Positions 1 to 8,210 are shown, numbered from the stretch's first letter. The stretch: 40,937 bases of DNA from Candidatus Omnitrophota bacterium (GCA_020053475.1 JAGVNC010000049.1:1-40937); one strand, 5' to 3'. The notes: generated by a model from the letters alone, not told the origin. Made by a program: numbers and translations.

Positions 1-419
1 GTTCCGACGCTGGCATTTTTAAGGCGATAAACACGCGTAATTAAATTTTTGGCCGGCACATCCAGCCGTTTCACCACAAAAATATTGCTCCCGGGTTTAA
101 GTTCATAGGTCAGATTATTGGCGGAAAGGATGCGCTCTAGCGCTTCATCAACAGGGACATTATCCAAGTAAAGATTGATGCTTAAGGAGGCGGCATCGGT
201 GCCTGCAATAAAATTCATCCCGGACTGCTGCGAGAAAACTTTTAAAACATCATTCAGCTGAGCGTTTTTAAAATCCATGGAAATCGTTTTCTGAAATTCG
301 GGATAAAGAAATACCGATGATGTGTCGAGCTCTAGCCCTGCTCCGGGAGGAGCCAGAAAGCTTATGTGGGCACATAAACCAATCAAGGCTATCAGCAATA
401 CACGAAAAATTTTATTCAT
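1..419 (-). CDS. pilQ: PilQ/GspD-type secretin, N-terminal part only
   Basis: This gene starts at 419 and runs off the left edge, so only about 139 residues are visible. The product opens with a signal peptide (MNKIFRVLLIALIGLC) and continues with a fold typical of secretin N-terminal (STN/N0) domains: a segment with DFKNAQLNDVLKVFSQQSG near residue 50, then NLYLDNVPVDEALERIL. Secretins form the outer-membrane channel through which type IV pili or type II substrates pass. The gene follows pilMN, pilO and pilP on the same strand, which is the classical pilMNOPQ order. A type II secretion GspD is the alternative. The pore domain lies outside the window. Confidence 0.8.
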   Translation of the reverse strand, partial: MNKIFRVLLIALIGLCAHISFLAPPGAGLELDTSSVFLYPEFQKTISMDFKNAQLNDVLKVFSQQSGMNFIAGTDAASLSINLYLDNVPVDEALERILSANNLTYELKPGSNIFVVKRLDVPAKNLITRVYRLKNASVG

Positions 420-436
420 GGACGACTCCTATTTTA

Positions 437-500
437 AGTTCATAGCCGGGAGTTCGTAGTTGGGAGTATTTTTTCTACGAACTGCGAACGATGAACTCCC
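437..500. repeat. Heptad-word dyad between pilP and pilQ
   Basis: The left arm is built of 7-bp units resembling AGTTCGT (for example AGTTCAT, AGTTCGT, AGTTGGG). The right arm, from about 475, is built of complementary heptads (CTACGAA, CTGCGAA, CGATGAA). The transcript could fold into a hairpin between the pilP stop and the pilQ start. The word is the same one used at 20.8, 23.5 and 25.8 kb. Confidence 0.75.
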
Positions 501-505
501 CTCTT

Positions 506-955
506 TTAAGGGGTTAATGTCATGGCCTGACCTTGGTATATTATATCAATTCCTGTTTTTCGAATAGCAACAATTTTAATTTCTGCAACGGTATCTCCCT
601 CATTGACCACTGCGCCGTTAATAATGGCCTGCGGCCGATCACTGTTCCAAATAATCCCCGTAATGACCAATGTCGGTAAAGCCATTTTATTCGCGGGTTC
701 ATCAGGTGTCCCAAATGGTGATTGTGGTTTTACCTGGCGGGGTGCCGATTTCGGCTCGGCAAATTTCGGCGGTTCGACAACCCGTGGCGGTTCAACAATC
801 TTCTTAGGTAAAAGCGGCTTAAACGGATTTTGTGCCGGAAAAGATTCCAGATAGGCATCTAAATTGTTAGAATCCGCTTCTTGGGCTGCGGGAGCGGAAA
901 CAATCCCCAGGAACATGAAGGTTATGATTAAATGGGCAAAGGATTTATTCATCAT
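506..955 (-). CDS. pilP: PilP-like type IV pilus assembly protein (GspC-like domain)
   Basis: A 149-residue protein with an N-terminal signal or anchor (about residues 3-24). A proline-rich linker follows (EPPRVVEPPKFAEPK), then a small C-terminal beta domain (LVITGIIWNSDRPQAIING...VNEGDTVAEIKIVAI) typical of PilP and GspC. Such proteins link the inner-membrane PilNO complex to the secretin. Its ATG overlaps the pilO stop (TAATG), which implies translational coupling. Sequence similarity in this family is weak, so position in the cluster carries much of the call. Confidence 0.75.
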   Translation of the reverse strand: MMNKSFAHLIITFMFLGIVSAPAAQEADSNNLDAYLESFPAQNPFKPLLPKKIVEPPRVVEPPKFAEPKSAPRQVKPQSPFGTPDEPANKMALPTLVITGIIWNSDRPQAIINGAVVNEGDTVAEIKIVAIRKTGIDIIYQGQAMTLTP

Positions 956-1596
956 TATTTTTGTGATTTATTGGGATCAACAGAGGCGTCCAATTCTTTT
1001 TTTAATTTGATCGAGGCGATCGTAATCTCAGCCTCGATTTTATTGCTCTCGGGCGCCGGCCCCCCGCGCTGTTGGAACGCAGGCGTCGCCATGGATGCTG
1101 AAAATTTATCGACGCGTAATGTGTAAGGAGCGTCTTCAATGCCTTTTAAAAACAAAACAATATCTTTAAATTCTTCCGAAGAAACATCGACATTAACACT
1201 GGTGATGACAACAAAATCCGTGGTTTTTTCCTGGGCCGGGGAAAAAGATAAAATCCGCACATTGTGGTCAACAGCAAATTCAGAAAGGAGTTCGACTAAA
1301 TCATCATATTCAATGGATTTAGGGACTATTGCCAGGAAATCATCAAATTTTTTCTGCGCTTCCTTATTAATTTTGACGGCATCCAGCGTTTCGGACATCA
1401 TTCGGACATCGTTGTTTAACCGTTGGGCCTTGTTTTGCTGAGAGGTGTAAATGTAGGTTGTGGCCAAAATAGTACCGGCGATCAGGGCCACGCTCAACAG
1501 GATATCCAGCCGGCTCTGCAGGATTTCCTTGATCTGCGCCACATTGATATTCTTGAGGTCTTTGATGTCTATTTGAGATAATTTGCTAAAATCCAT
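955..1596 (-). CDS. pilO: PilO-like type IV pilus assembly protein
   Basis: A 213-residue protein with one transmembrane segment at about residues 34-50 (LLSVALIAGTILATTYIYT). A coiled-coil stretch follows, then a ferredoxin-like periplasmic domain (LVELLSEFAVDHNVRILSFSP through FKDIVLFLKGIEDAPYTLRV). This is the usual architecture of PilO and GspM, which pair with PilN/GspL in the inner membrane. An AGGA-type ribosome site lies 9-10 nt before the start. The gene sits between pilMN and pilP with almost no spacing. Confidence 0.8.
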   Translation of the reverse strand: MDFSKLSQIDIKDLKNINVAQIKEILQSRLDILLSVALIAGTILATTYIYTSQQNKAQRLNNDVRMMSETLDAVKINKEAQKKFDDFLAIVPKSIEYDDLVELLSEFAVDHNVRILSFSPAQEKTTDFVVITSVNVDVSSEEFKDIVLFLKGIEDAPYTLRVDKFSASMATPAFQQRGGPAPESNKIEAEITIASIKLKKELDASVDPNKSQK

Positions 1597-1605
1597 GGCT
1601 TGTCC

Positions 1606-3123
1606 TTATTGACACAATATTTTAAAAGAAGTGACGATGTAATCATTCATTCGTTGGGTGCTGGACGTGTCCAGTTCGATACTTTCAAAATGTTTGGCAA
1701 AGTCTTGATTATTTTTTATATTGCGTACAAATTTATGGACAACGCGGAATTGTTCCCCAACATTTTCTAGATAAACAAAACCGGAAATGGTGATCACGGG
1801 CGTCGGTTTCTCTTCTATTTTTCTTTCATAAGTGACTTCTAAATTTTCAATCCATGTCCCTTCGGGAAGCATCTTAGGCAGCACCGCCAAAAAAAAAGTG
1901 ACATTGCTAGAAAGCCGTACATTTGCAAAGCCTTCCAGTTTTTTCTTTAACGCAGCGGTTTTTTCCGTCAATTTCTGGGTGGAGGCACCCTTGTCAACCC
2001 CAAGCTGTATTTCTAGGTCTTCTTTTTGGGCAGTAGGCTTTGTGACAAACTGGTTAGTGTTGAGTAAAACCATGGATAAAATCCCGGCACAGACCAGGAC
2101 CACCCCAGCCACGGTTTTATAATTTAATTTTTTGGTGGATGCCGAACCCCGGAATTTAAATGATTTCGGTTTTTGCGGAGATAAATTAAAAACAGCCGGC
2201 GAGTTTACATCTTCTTGCAGCGTTGCCCCAAAACAATTCACATAATTAAGATCTTCCGTTTCATTTAAGTTGAGCAAAGCCTGCGTGTTAATAAATTGGA
2301 CGCTTAAGCCTATTTCTTTTTCGAGGGACTGGGCCAATTCGGCCTCCTTGGCCTTGGCGACAAAAACGATTTGTTTGACCTCTAAAAAGCTGTCCTGGCG
2401 GCTAAAATAATCCAGAGAGATACGGATTTCATTAAAAAGCCTCGTCATGAGCATTTGGTCATCAAGGTCATCGCTTCCTCCCGCCGATTTTAAATAAAAT
2501 TCACGGACAAACTGGGGGATCCCTTTGTCGATGATGATGATTTTCCCCCCCATCCCTTCTTTGGTGATAATGGCCGCCGTTTGCTCTTGCGGAAGAAAAT
2601 TGTGGAATGTCAACCCACGGATAAGGCTCATCGTCGCGGGCTCGATAAATTCCATCGTAAGCCCGGCTTGTTCAAATGTGGCGATATACGCATTTAAGGC
2701 TTCTTTTTTGATGGCCACAAAAATGATGCGGATGCGTTTCACTCCGTCTTGCGTAATGATAATGGGATGATAAGAATAGACGAGGTCCTCGATGGCGAAT
2801 GGAATATACTTGCTTGACTCGAAGTCAACGACCCCTTTGATTTCATTGGACTGCATCCAGGGGATAATAAAGGACCGGAAGATAATTTCTTTCGTCGGTA
2901 AGCCTAAATAAACGGGCATGGAAGAAATACGGTGCCGGGAACAATATTCTTGGATATTGTTCGACATCTGCGTCCCGTCAGGGGCATAAGTGTCGCCTGG
3001 TTGTTTGCGCGTGTTCTGGCTTGTAAACGGAATGTTGAATGGTTGGACAGGCTCTGTCCCCGCGCATTCGAGGAAGTAAAGGCTGTCGTTGCCCCAGTAA
3101 ACGCCTAATTTTTTATCGCCCAT
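1606..3123 (-). CDS. pilM: PilM-PilN fusion (GspL-like) type IV pilus platform protein
   Basis: A 505-residue protein. Residues 1-~320 are an actin/FtsA-like PilM domain: the segment EIIFRSFIIPWM followed by FESSKYIPFAIEDLVYSY is diagnostic. A transmembrane helix follows at about 340-360 (VAGVVLVCAGILSMVLL), then a coiled coil and a PilN-type domain (FFLAVLPKMLPEGTWIENLEV...ITISGFVYLENV). In most bacteria PilM and PilN are separate, with PilM binding the cytoplasmic tail of PilN. Here they form one chain, which also resembles GspL of type II secretion. The start lies 3 nt after the stop of the upstream HTH gene. Confidence 0.8.
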   Translation of the reverse strand: MGDKKLGVYWGNDSLYFLECAGTEPVQPFNIPFTSQNTRKQPGDTYAPDGTQMSNNIQEYCSRHRISSMPVYLGLPTKEIIFRSFIIPWMQSNEIKGVVDFESSKYIPFAIEDLVYSYHPIIITQDGVKRIRIIFVAIKKEALNAYIATFEQAGLTMEFIEPATMSLIRGLTFHNFLPQEQTAAIITKEGMGGKIIIIDKGIPQFVREFYLKSAGGSDDLDDQMLMTRLFNEIRISLDYFSRQDSFLEVKQIVFVAKAKEAELAQSLEKEIGLSVQFINTQALLNLNETEDLNYVNCFGATLQEDVNSPAVFNLSPQKPKSFKFRGSASTKKLNYKTVAGVVLVCAGILSMVLLNTNQFVTKPTAQKEDLEIQLGVDKGASTQKLTEKTAALKKKLEGFANVRLSSNVTFFLAVLPKMLPEGTWIENLEVTYERKIEEKPTPVITISGFVYLENVGEQFRVVHKFVRNIKNNQDFAKHFESIELDTSSTQRMNDYIVTSFKILCQ

Positions 3124-3126
3124 AGG

Positions 3127-3321
3127 TTATGATGAAGGTTTTTCGCTGCGTACTTTTTGTGATTGAGAACGCAACCATTTGTCAATTTCATGTTTATCGA
3201 AGCGCCAAACGCCTCCCAATTTGATCCCGGAAATTTTTCGTTGATTGAGCCAATTGTAGATCGTCTGCTTTTGCAGTTTAAGATATCTGGCTAAATCATC
3301 GACATCCATCAAATTTTTCAT
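3127..3321 (-). CDS. Small excisionase/MerR-like helix-turn-helix DNA-binding protein
   Basis: A 64-residue protein that is almost entirely one winged HTH of the excisionase (HTH_17) type: MDVDDLARYLKLQKQTIYNW, then a wing (KISGIKLGGVWRFDKHEIDKWL). It is the first gene of the pilMNOPQ operon, 3 nt before pilM, behind a good promoter. The likely role is a local regulator, possibly of this operon, but its target cannot be read from sequence. No clear Shine-Dalgarno precedes the ATG. A TAATGCATTA palindrome lies about 10-20 nt upstream and could be an operator. Confidence 0.8.
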   Translation of the reverse strand: MKNLMDVDDLARYLKLQKQTIYNWLNQRKISGIKLGGVWRFDKHEIDKWLRSQSQKVRSEKPSS

Positions 3322-3368
3322 AGTTTATAATGCATTACAATGATTTTCTGTGGACTTATCTATACTTA

Positions 3369-3397
3369 ATTACACTATAATAGACTTACTTTGTCAA
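3369..3397 (-). promoter_or_regulatory. Sigma-70-like promoter of the HTH-pilMNOPQ operon
   Basis: On the minus strand TTGACA (3392-3397) and TGTAAT (3369-3374) are separated by 17 bp. Predicted initiation is near 3362, giving a leader of about 40 nt before the HTH start at 3321. Confidence 0.65.
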
Positions 3398-3439
3398 AAC
3401 AATTTATAAGTATTTGACTGGGAGGACGTTAAGAGAGAT

Positions 3440-3775
3440 TTAATAAGAAACAGTAATGTCTAAATTGCTTGTTCCTAATGGGCCCGTCGGGGTATTGGCA
3501 AGATTAACAAAGACATTGAAAGAAAGCCCGTCTAATTCCTCAATTGTGTAAAATTGATTGACGGGAGATCCGGAGAGTTGATCGGCAAATGTATAAGCCA
3601 ACGCTCCCATGGCGAGCGTTTCGGCTTGCTGGCGGCGTACCTCATTCTCAGAAGTCATGACCTGGCTTACATTGATGCTAATAACGCTGATGGCTAACAC
3701 CATCATGACAAGGATAATCATGAGAACCGTAACAAACACAACCCCTTTTTCATTGTTCTTTAATTGTCGCAACAT
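3440..3775 (-). CDS. PilX/GspK-like minor prepilin
   Basis: A 111-residue protein beginning MLRQLKNNEKG followed by a long hydrophobic helix (VVFVTVLMIILVMMVLAISV). This is the basic-leader, Gly, hydrophobic pattern cleaved by prepilin peptidase. The usual Glu at +5 is absent (Thr here), as is common in PilX_N/GspK-like minor pilins. The remainder is short, so it may be a truncated or minimal minor pilin. It is the last gene of the TPR-exbB-exbD operon and starts 2 nt after the previous stop. This places pilus biogenesis and the Exb-type complex in one transcript. Confidence 0.7.
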   Translation of the reverse strand: MLRQLKNNEKGVVFVTVLMIILVMMVLAISVISINVSQVMTSENEVRRQQAETLAMGALAYTFADQLSGSPVNQFYTIEELDGLSFNVFVNLANTPTGPLGTSNLDITVSY

Positions 3776-3777
3776 AT

Positions 3778-4044
3778 CTACTGTCCATCCTTCGGTCTTG
3801 CCGGGATAATCGTCACCAGCTGGTCGGAGGTAATATAGCTTTTACAGTGGGGGCATATCTCGATATCCTTGCCTTGAATATTAAAGAATAAATAGGTGCA
3901 ATACGCGCATCGCTGCAAATGATAAATTTGGCTGATGGTATTGGTATGCCTAGAGTTAGTATAAAATATCCAAAATGCAAAGACAAGGACTATTGAGAAA
4001 GATAAATAAAGGCCTAGCGCCATTCCAATGTCTATTTTAATCAT
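3778..4044 (-). CDS. Small membrane protein with C-terminal zinc ribbon
   Basis: I choose the start at 4044 (MIKIDIGMALG) because an AGGA site lies 8 nt upstream; an in-frame upstream start at 4089 lies deep in the preceding gene. The 88-residue product has one transmembrane helix (residues ~9-28), then two Cys-x2-Cys pairs (CAYC and CPHC) that should bind zinc. It overlaps the TonB-like gene by 8 bp. No function is assigned. Zinc-ribbon membrane proteins of this size often act as assembly or regulatory partners, but that is inference. Confidence 0.65.
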   Translation of the reverse strand: MIKIDIGMALGLYLSFSIVLVFAFWIFYTNSRHTNTISQIYHLQRCAYCTYLFFNIQGKDIEICPHCKSYITSDQLVTIIPARPKDGQ

Positions 4045-4471
4045 TTGTTCTTGTCCTAATCGATTGATACACAGGCAATTGGACATCAATGCCTAAGTCT
4101 TCTTCATTCTGATATTGAGCTGCTTCTTGGGGCAAAAATGTTGATTTGAATGTTTTTTTCTGCTGGCTACTGGCCATCGCCGAAGGAGGTTTGGTTGTTC
4201 GCAGATCTCGATACGGAGATTGTTGGGACAAATGGCCATTTTCTTCAAAGCTATAAAAATTTAAAGGGTGGCTCTCTGTTTTTTTAAACGCAACAGGTGT
4301 CAGCTCTTGTATTTTTAAAATACTCCCTAGAAATGTAAATTGAGGATTGGAAGATATTGCCTGCACGGGAACGGTCAAACTTAAAGCAAACAGGATCAGG
4401 ACATGAGCCGCGGCAGACCAGGCAATCCCCTGTGAAACAGCGGGGTTAGTGAATGTCCGGGGCAATATCAT
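4037..4471 (-). CDS. Short TonB-like membrane-anchored periplasmic protein
   Basis: I start this gene at 4471 (MILPRTFTNP) because an AGGAGA site lies about 6 nt upstream; a longer reading from 4510 would overlap exbD. The 144-residue product has one N-terminal helix (about residues 12-33, SQGIAWSAAAHVLILFALSL) and a hydrophilic Gln/Ser/Thr-rich periplasmic region. Directly after exbB and exbD this is the position of TonB or TolA. The usual C-terminal TonB domain is not recognisable and there is no Pro-Lys/Pro-Glu spacer. It may be a reduced energy-transducing partner. Confidence 0.5.
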   Translation of the reverse strand: MILPRTFTNPAVSQGIAWSAAAHVLILFALSLTVPVQAISSNPQFTFLGSILKIQELTPVAFKKTESHPLNFYSFEENGHLSQQSPYRDLRTTKPPSAMASSQQKKTFKSTFLPQEAAQYQNEEDLGIDVQLPVYQSIRTRTND

Positions 4472-4481
4472 CCATCTTCTC

Positions 4482-4877
4482 CTAGTTGGTTGCAATGTTG
4501 ATCCGTTCAATGCCTAACCGTCGGCAAAGATTCCAAACATCGACAATCCTCCCGACGGAGGCGCGCCGGTCTGCCTTGATCAGAATGGTTAAATCCCGGC
4601 GGGGCACCGTTTGCAGCTGGTGAGTTAATTCTTTTTGGGTAACGACGTGATCATTGAGATAAAGAATGTTTTCGCTTGTCAGGGTAATCACAAAATGATC
4701 TTCGTTGAGAAGATCGCTGGTAACAGCTTTGGGGAGCCTAATGCCAATGCTTAAGGGTGATGTCAACGAAGATGTCAGGACAAAAAATAAGAGTAATAAA
4801 AAAAGAATGTTAAGAAATGAAACGAGGTGAATGTGTTTCAGCCCGGTTTCCAGCTTGTTGTCGCGTTGAAAACGCAC
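4482..4877 (-). CDS. exbD: ExbD/TolR family proton-channel subunit
   Basis: A 131-residue protein with a short cytoplasmic tail, one transmembrane helix (about residues 20-42, VSFLNILFLLLLFFVLTSSL) and a periplasmic domain (LTILIKADRRASVGRIVDVWNLCRRLGIERINIAT). The periplasmic segment with KADRRA followed by a helix is the family signature. The normally conserved membrane Asp is replaced in the visible helix by an Asn (N24). ExbD/TolR pairs with ExbB/TolQ to couple the proton gradient to an outer-membrane process. It follows exbB by 17 nt. Confidence 0.85.
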   Translation of the reverse strand: MRFQRDNKLETGLKHIHLVSFLNILFLLLLFFVLTSSLTSPLSIGIRLPKAVTSDLLNEDHFVITLTSENILYLNDHVVTQKELTHQLQTVPRRDLTILIKADRRASVGRIVDVWNLCRRLGIERINIATN

Positions 4878-4894
4878 TTCAGGGGCTCCTTATG

Positions 4895-5551
4895 TTAAGA
4901 AGACACGTCCATCATCTGGCTCATGAAATGGACGAGTTCTGTGGCGCCCCGCTCCATCTCTAAAACCAACGTGTTGACGCGATGAACAAAATAATGATAA
5001 GCGATGTACGCCGGGATCGCCACCAAGAGTCCACCCAGGGTTGTCAGGAGCGCCACGCTGATCCCTCCGGCCAGATCCCCGGGAGTGACGGGATTAAGGT
5101 CAGCAGTACGCATCTGGATTGTGTGAAAACAGCTGATCATCCCCACAACGGTTCCTAAAAGACCCAGCAAAGGCGCCATGTTCGCAATCGTGGCCAAAAC
5201 ATTTAAGCGGCTTTCCAATTTGGGGATTTCAAACAAACTGGCGTCTTGCAAGGCTTCTTTAATCTCTTCCTTCGATGCCCCTTGTTTCATCAGGCCCGCC
5301 TGAAAGATTTTAGCGACCGGCGAAGGATTGGCATCGCATAACTGAACGGCTTCTTTCAAACGGTTTTTTTGAAGATGTTCGAAAATTTCTTTTTTGAATT
5401 GTGAAACATTTGTCTCGATCTGATGGAAGAAAAAAAACTTTTCAATCATAATCCCCAACGCAAACAACGAACATAATAGGATCGGAATCATGATCGGCCC
5501 ACCGGCCCAAATCATCCTCCAGGCATTCATTCCCCCCAAACTATCCATCAT
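4895..5551 (-). CDS. exbB: ExbB/TolQ/MotA family proton-channel protein
   Basis: A 218-residue protein with three transmembrane helices, at roughly residues 16-35, 112-135 and 160-182. The MotA/TolQ/ExbB signature is present: NMAPLLGLLGTVVGMISCF, then a conserved GISVALLTTLGGLLVAIPAY helix. The family forms the stator ring around ExbD/TolR. Gene order TPR protein, exbB, exbD, TonB-like resembles a Tol/Exb system paired with a CpoB-like periplasmic TPR protein. Substrate or partner is unknown. Confidence 0.9.
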   Translation of the reverse strand: MMDSLGGMNAWRMIWAGGPIMIPILLCSLFALGIMIEKFFFFHQIETNVSQFKKEIFEHLQKNRLKEAVQLCDANPSPVAKIFQAGLMKQGASKEEIKEALQDASLFEIPKLESRLNVLATIANMAPLLGLLGTVVGMISCFHTIQMRTADLNPVTPGDLAGGISVALLTTLGGLLVAIPAYIAYHYFVHRVNTLVLEMERGATELVHFMSQMMDVSS

Positions 5552-5570
5552 TTTCTCCCTGCCTGCCGGT

Positions 5571-5614
5571 CACCGCTTGCAGCGGGATCCCGCCAACGGC
5601 GGTGACCGGCAGGC
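5571..5614. repeat. GC-rich inverted repeat between the TPR gene and exbB
   Basis: A perfect 15-bp inverted repeat, CCTGCCGGTCACCGC and its complement, surrounds an internal loop. It lies in the 80-bp gap between the TPR-protein stop and the exbB start. It would form a strong hairpin in the mRNA but has no U-tract, so it may act as an mRNA-stabilising structure rather than a terminator. Confidence 0.75.
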
Positions 5615-5633
5615 TCATCAAAATGGGTTTACA

Positions 5634-8135
5634 TTAAGGTTTTGATAAATTTAAATTGTTTTCGTTGATCCAATCAAGCCGCTCTTGGGCGAACTTGGCT
5701 TCATCGGTCTGGTAGGTTAAAATTTTATTATAAATTGTTGTGGCGTCCTCCCACTTTTCTTGGTTTTCAAAAATCCGGGCCACTTGGAGGTAAGATTTAA
5801 TCACCCAAGGCGTGTCATTGGGATACACATAAGGGATTTTTAAATATTCTTCGATGGCTTGTTCGGGATTGTTGAACAAATGATAACTGTCCCCGATGAG
5901 AAATTGGACTTCGGCGTTGCTGCGTTGGCCTAACCCTTTCGGGGATTCCAGCGCTTTGTGATACGCATCGATTGCTTGGGTGAAGTCCTTTTCATCCTTA
6001 TAAACGTCGGCGATCTTGATGTAAGCATCGCGTTTAAATTCAGGGGCTGTCGCCAGGATGTTTTGATAGGTCTTCATGGCGGAAGCTCCGTCTAGTTCGC
6101 GCGAAAAAATATCGGCGACAGCCAATTTGGCCTTGACGAACAATTCTTGGTCGCCCTGCGCGTTAATGTCTTTGAGGACATTGATCGCTTTGTCGTAATC
6201 TTGCCGGGCTTGGTAGGCCTGGGCCAGCTGGTAGCGGACCAAATTGACTTGGTCGCCGCCGGGAAAGTCTTCAATAAATTTTTCATAATAAGCGGCCGCC
6301 TGGGAGAATTCCGAAGATGCCAAGAAATGGTCCCCCAACCAAATCAGGGATTCCTGCGCGATTTCCGTCTGGGGGTATTGATTGACCAGGAGTTTAAATC
6401 GCTTGAGCGCCTCGGGGACTTTCCCTAGTTTGTATAAACATTTGGCCATGTTCATGTCCGCGCTCTTAACAATGGCCGGGCGATCAGGGTAATTTTTCAT
6501 CAAGTCCTCGAAGCGCTTGAGGGCGTTTTCATAGTCTTTAAGATTAAAATCCGAAAGGGCGAGGATGTAGGTGGCCTCAGCCAAAAATTCACTGCCCTGG
6601 GTGAGGTTTTTCATGAACGCTTCGATTTGTTGTTTGGCAGATGCCCAGTCGCCCTTTTTAAAATAAGCCACGGCCAAATAATAATTGGTGTCGTTGATGT
6701 AGCGGCTCCCCGGGAAATTGCTGCGCAAGCTTTGGAACGATAATGTGGCCATTTCGACTTTATTCAGTTTTAATAACGCAATTCCTTGACGGTACTGGAC
6801 GTAATCGGTGTAAGCACTATCGGGATAATCGCGCAAAATTTGGTCGTAGATCTCAATAGCTTTTTCGGGTTGATTGACGTCTTGATAGGCATCGCCGATT
6901 TGCGTCAGCGCGCTGATTTTAACCGTTTTATTTTGGGCCTTATCTTTGATGGCGCTAAAGACATTGACGGATTCGTCGATGTCCCCTTTCTTTAAATAAG
7001 ACCAGGCTAGTCCGAAATACGCTTTTTCCACGGCCTCCTGCTTTTGTTCATTGGTGGCAAATCCATCGATGATCGCCCGAAATTCGCTAATGGCATTGTC
7101 GTATTGTTTCAACAAAAAGGCAATATTGGCTTTCCCCAGACGGGCCTCCGCCATCCTGGGGCTATTCGGGAATGTCTGAATCATCTGATCATAAGCCTCA
7201 ATGGCTTTAGTGTTCTCTCCCCGCTCGGAGTAAAGGCTGGCTTGGCCTAAATAAACGTCATCGGTCAAGATTCCCTTTTCCTGGGCAAAGGCCAGGGCTT
7301 TATCAAAATACTGCTGGGACAAATCAAACTTTTCCAACTTCAGATAAGACCAGCCCAAGCTGACATTGGCCATAAACACCACTTTACTGTCCAGGGATTT
7401 TTCCGCCGCCTGCGCGTAATAGCCGATGGCTTCCAAATATTTCTCTAAATAATAATAAGATTCAGCGATATAAAAATAGGCTTCCGCTTGGCGGCTTGTT
7501 TGCGGATATTTGCTCAAGTATTCTTGAAAGTACTTAATGGCCGATTCATAATTTCGTTGGTTGTATTGGATTTCCCCTAACTTAAACGCGGCATCTTCAC
7601 TCAATTGATGGATGGGAAATTTCTTGAGGAGGGCAGCAAATGCATCAAACGCTTGATCGAATTGACTCTGTTCATAAAACACCCACCCTAACGAATAATA
7701 TGCCTGAGGGACATACGCGGAATCGGGGTAGAGTTTGATCAATTCTTGATAATATTGCTGAGATTGCTTGTAATCAGACCCTTTCAAGTATGTTTCCCCT
7801 AACCAAAACAATGTGGCGTCTTTTAACTCGTCAAAGGCCAGGAGGCTTTGGAAAATTTCGTAAGCTTTCAAATATTGGCCTTTGAAAAAATAACATTGGC
7901 CTAACAATAGGTTGATCTCAATTTTTTTCTCGGATTGAGGGAATTGCTCTAGGAATTGCGTGATGTAACGGGTCGCCACGTCGTAAAACCCATCATCAAA
8001 CGCTTTCTGAGCGACCAGAAACAACTCTTGTTCATCCCCTTGCGCCAAGGCGCGCACAGGAAGCGAAGCCGCAACAAAGCAACACAATAAAATAAGGCAC
8101 ACGGCTTTTTTGATGAAAATTGATTTTTTGAGCAT
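5634..8135 (-). CDS. Large periplasmic TPR-repeat protein (CpoB/YbgF/BamD-like repeats)
   Basis: I place the start at 8135 (MLKKSIFIKKAVCLILLCC), which gives 833 residues with a clean signal peptide ending near ALA-QG; a reading from the TTG at 8195 adds a basic extension before it. The mature protein is almost wholly tandem tetratricopeptide repeats, about 34-37 residues each. Examples are YLKAYEIFQSLLAFDE and YEKFIEDFPGGDQVNLVRYQ, with recurring A-x-Y-x-L-G and P-x-S segments. Such proteins scaffold envelope complexes and often pair with Tol/Exb systems, which fits exbB-exbD downstream. The promoter lies so close that the message may be leaderless. Confidence 0.85.
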   Translation of the reverse strand: MLKKSIFIKKAVCLILLCCFVAASLPVRALAQGDEQELFLVAQKAFDDGFYDVATRYITQFLEQFPQSEKKIEINLLLGQCYFFKGQYLKAYEIFQSLLAFDELKDATLFWLGETYLKGSDYKQSQQYYQELIKLYPDSAYVPQAYYSLGWVFYEQSQFDQAFDAFAALLKKFPIHQLSEDAAFKLGEIQYNQRNYESAIKYFQEYLSKYPQTSRQAEAYFYIAESYYYLEKYLEAIGYYAQAAEKSLDSKVVFMANVSLGWSYLKLEKFDLSQQYFDKALAFAQEKGILTDDVYLGQASLYSERGENTKAIEAYDQMIQTFPNSPRMAEARLGKANIAFLLKQYDNAISEFRAIIDGFATNEQKQEAVEKAYFGLAWSYLKKGDIDESVNVFSAIKDKAQNKTVKISALTQIGDAYQDVNQPEKAIEIYDQILRDYPDSAYTDYVQYRQGIALLKLNKVEMATLSFQSLRSNFPGSRYINDTNYYLAVAYFKKGDWASAKQQIEAFMKNLTQGSEFLAEATYILALSDFNLKDYENALKRFEDLMKNYPDRPAIVKSADMNMAKCLYKLGKVPEALKRFKLLVNQYPQTEIAQESLIWLGDHFLASSEFSQAAAYYEKFIEDFPGGDQVNLVRYQLAQAYQARQDYDKAINVLKDINAQGDQELFVKAKLAVADIFSRELDGASAMKTYQNILATAPEFKRDAYIKIADVYKDEKDFTQAIDAYHKALESPKGLGQRSNAEVQFLIGDSYHLFNNPEQAIEEYLKIPYVYPNDTPWVIKSYLQVARIFENQEKWEDATTIYNKILTYQTDEAKFAQERLDWINENNLNLSKP

Positions 8136-8142
8136 GGCGATT

Positions 8143-8170
8143 ATTATAACAGGTTTGCTTCTTTTTTCAA
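8143..8170 (-). promoter_or_regulatory. Promoter of the TPR-exbBD-pilin operon, possibly giving a leaderless mRNA
   Basis: On the minus strand TTGAAA (8165-8170) and a perfect TATAAT (8143-8148) are separated by 16 bp. The predicted transcription start, about 7 nt downstream, falls at 8136-8135, on or next to the ATG at 8135. No Shine-Dalgarno is available for that start. Confidence 0.6.
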
Positions 8171-8210
8171 TGAAAGGAGACTTCAGGCGATTCAATTTGA
8201 TTAAAAATTT

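Noticed and set aside
6147-6428. Plus-strand open frames inside the TPR gene and many other genes
   Set aside because: They mirror the minus-strand genes, have no ribosome sites, and resemble no family.
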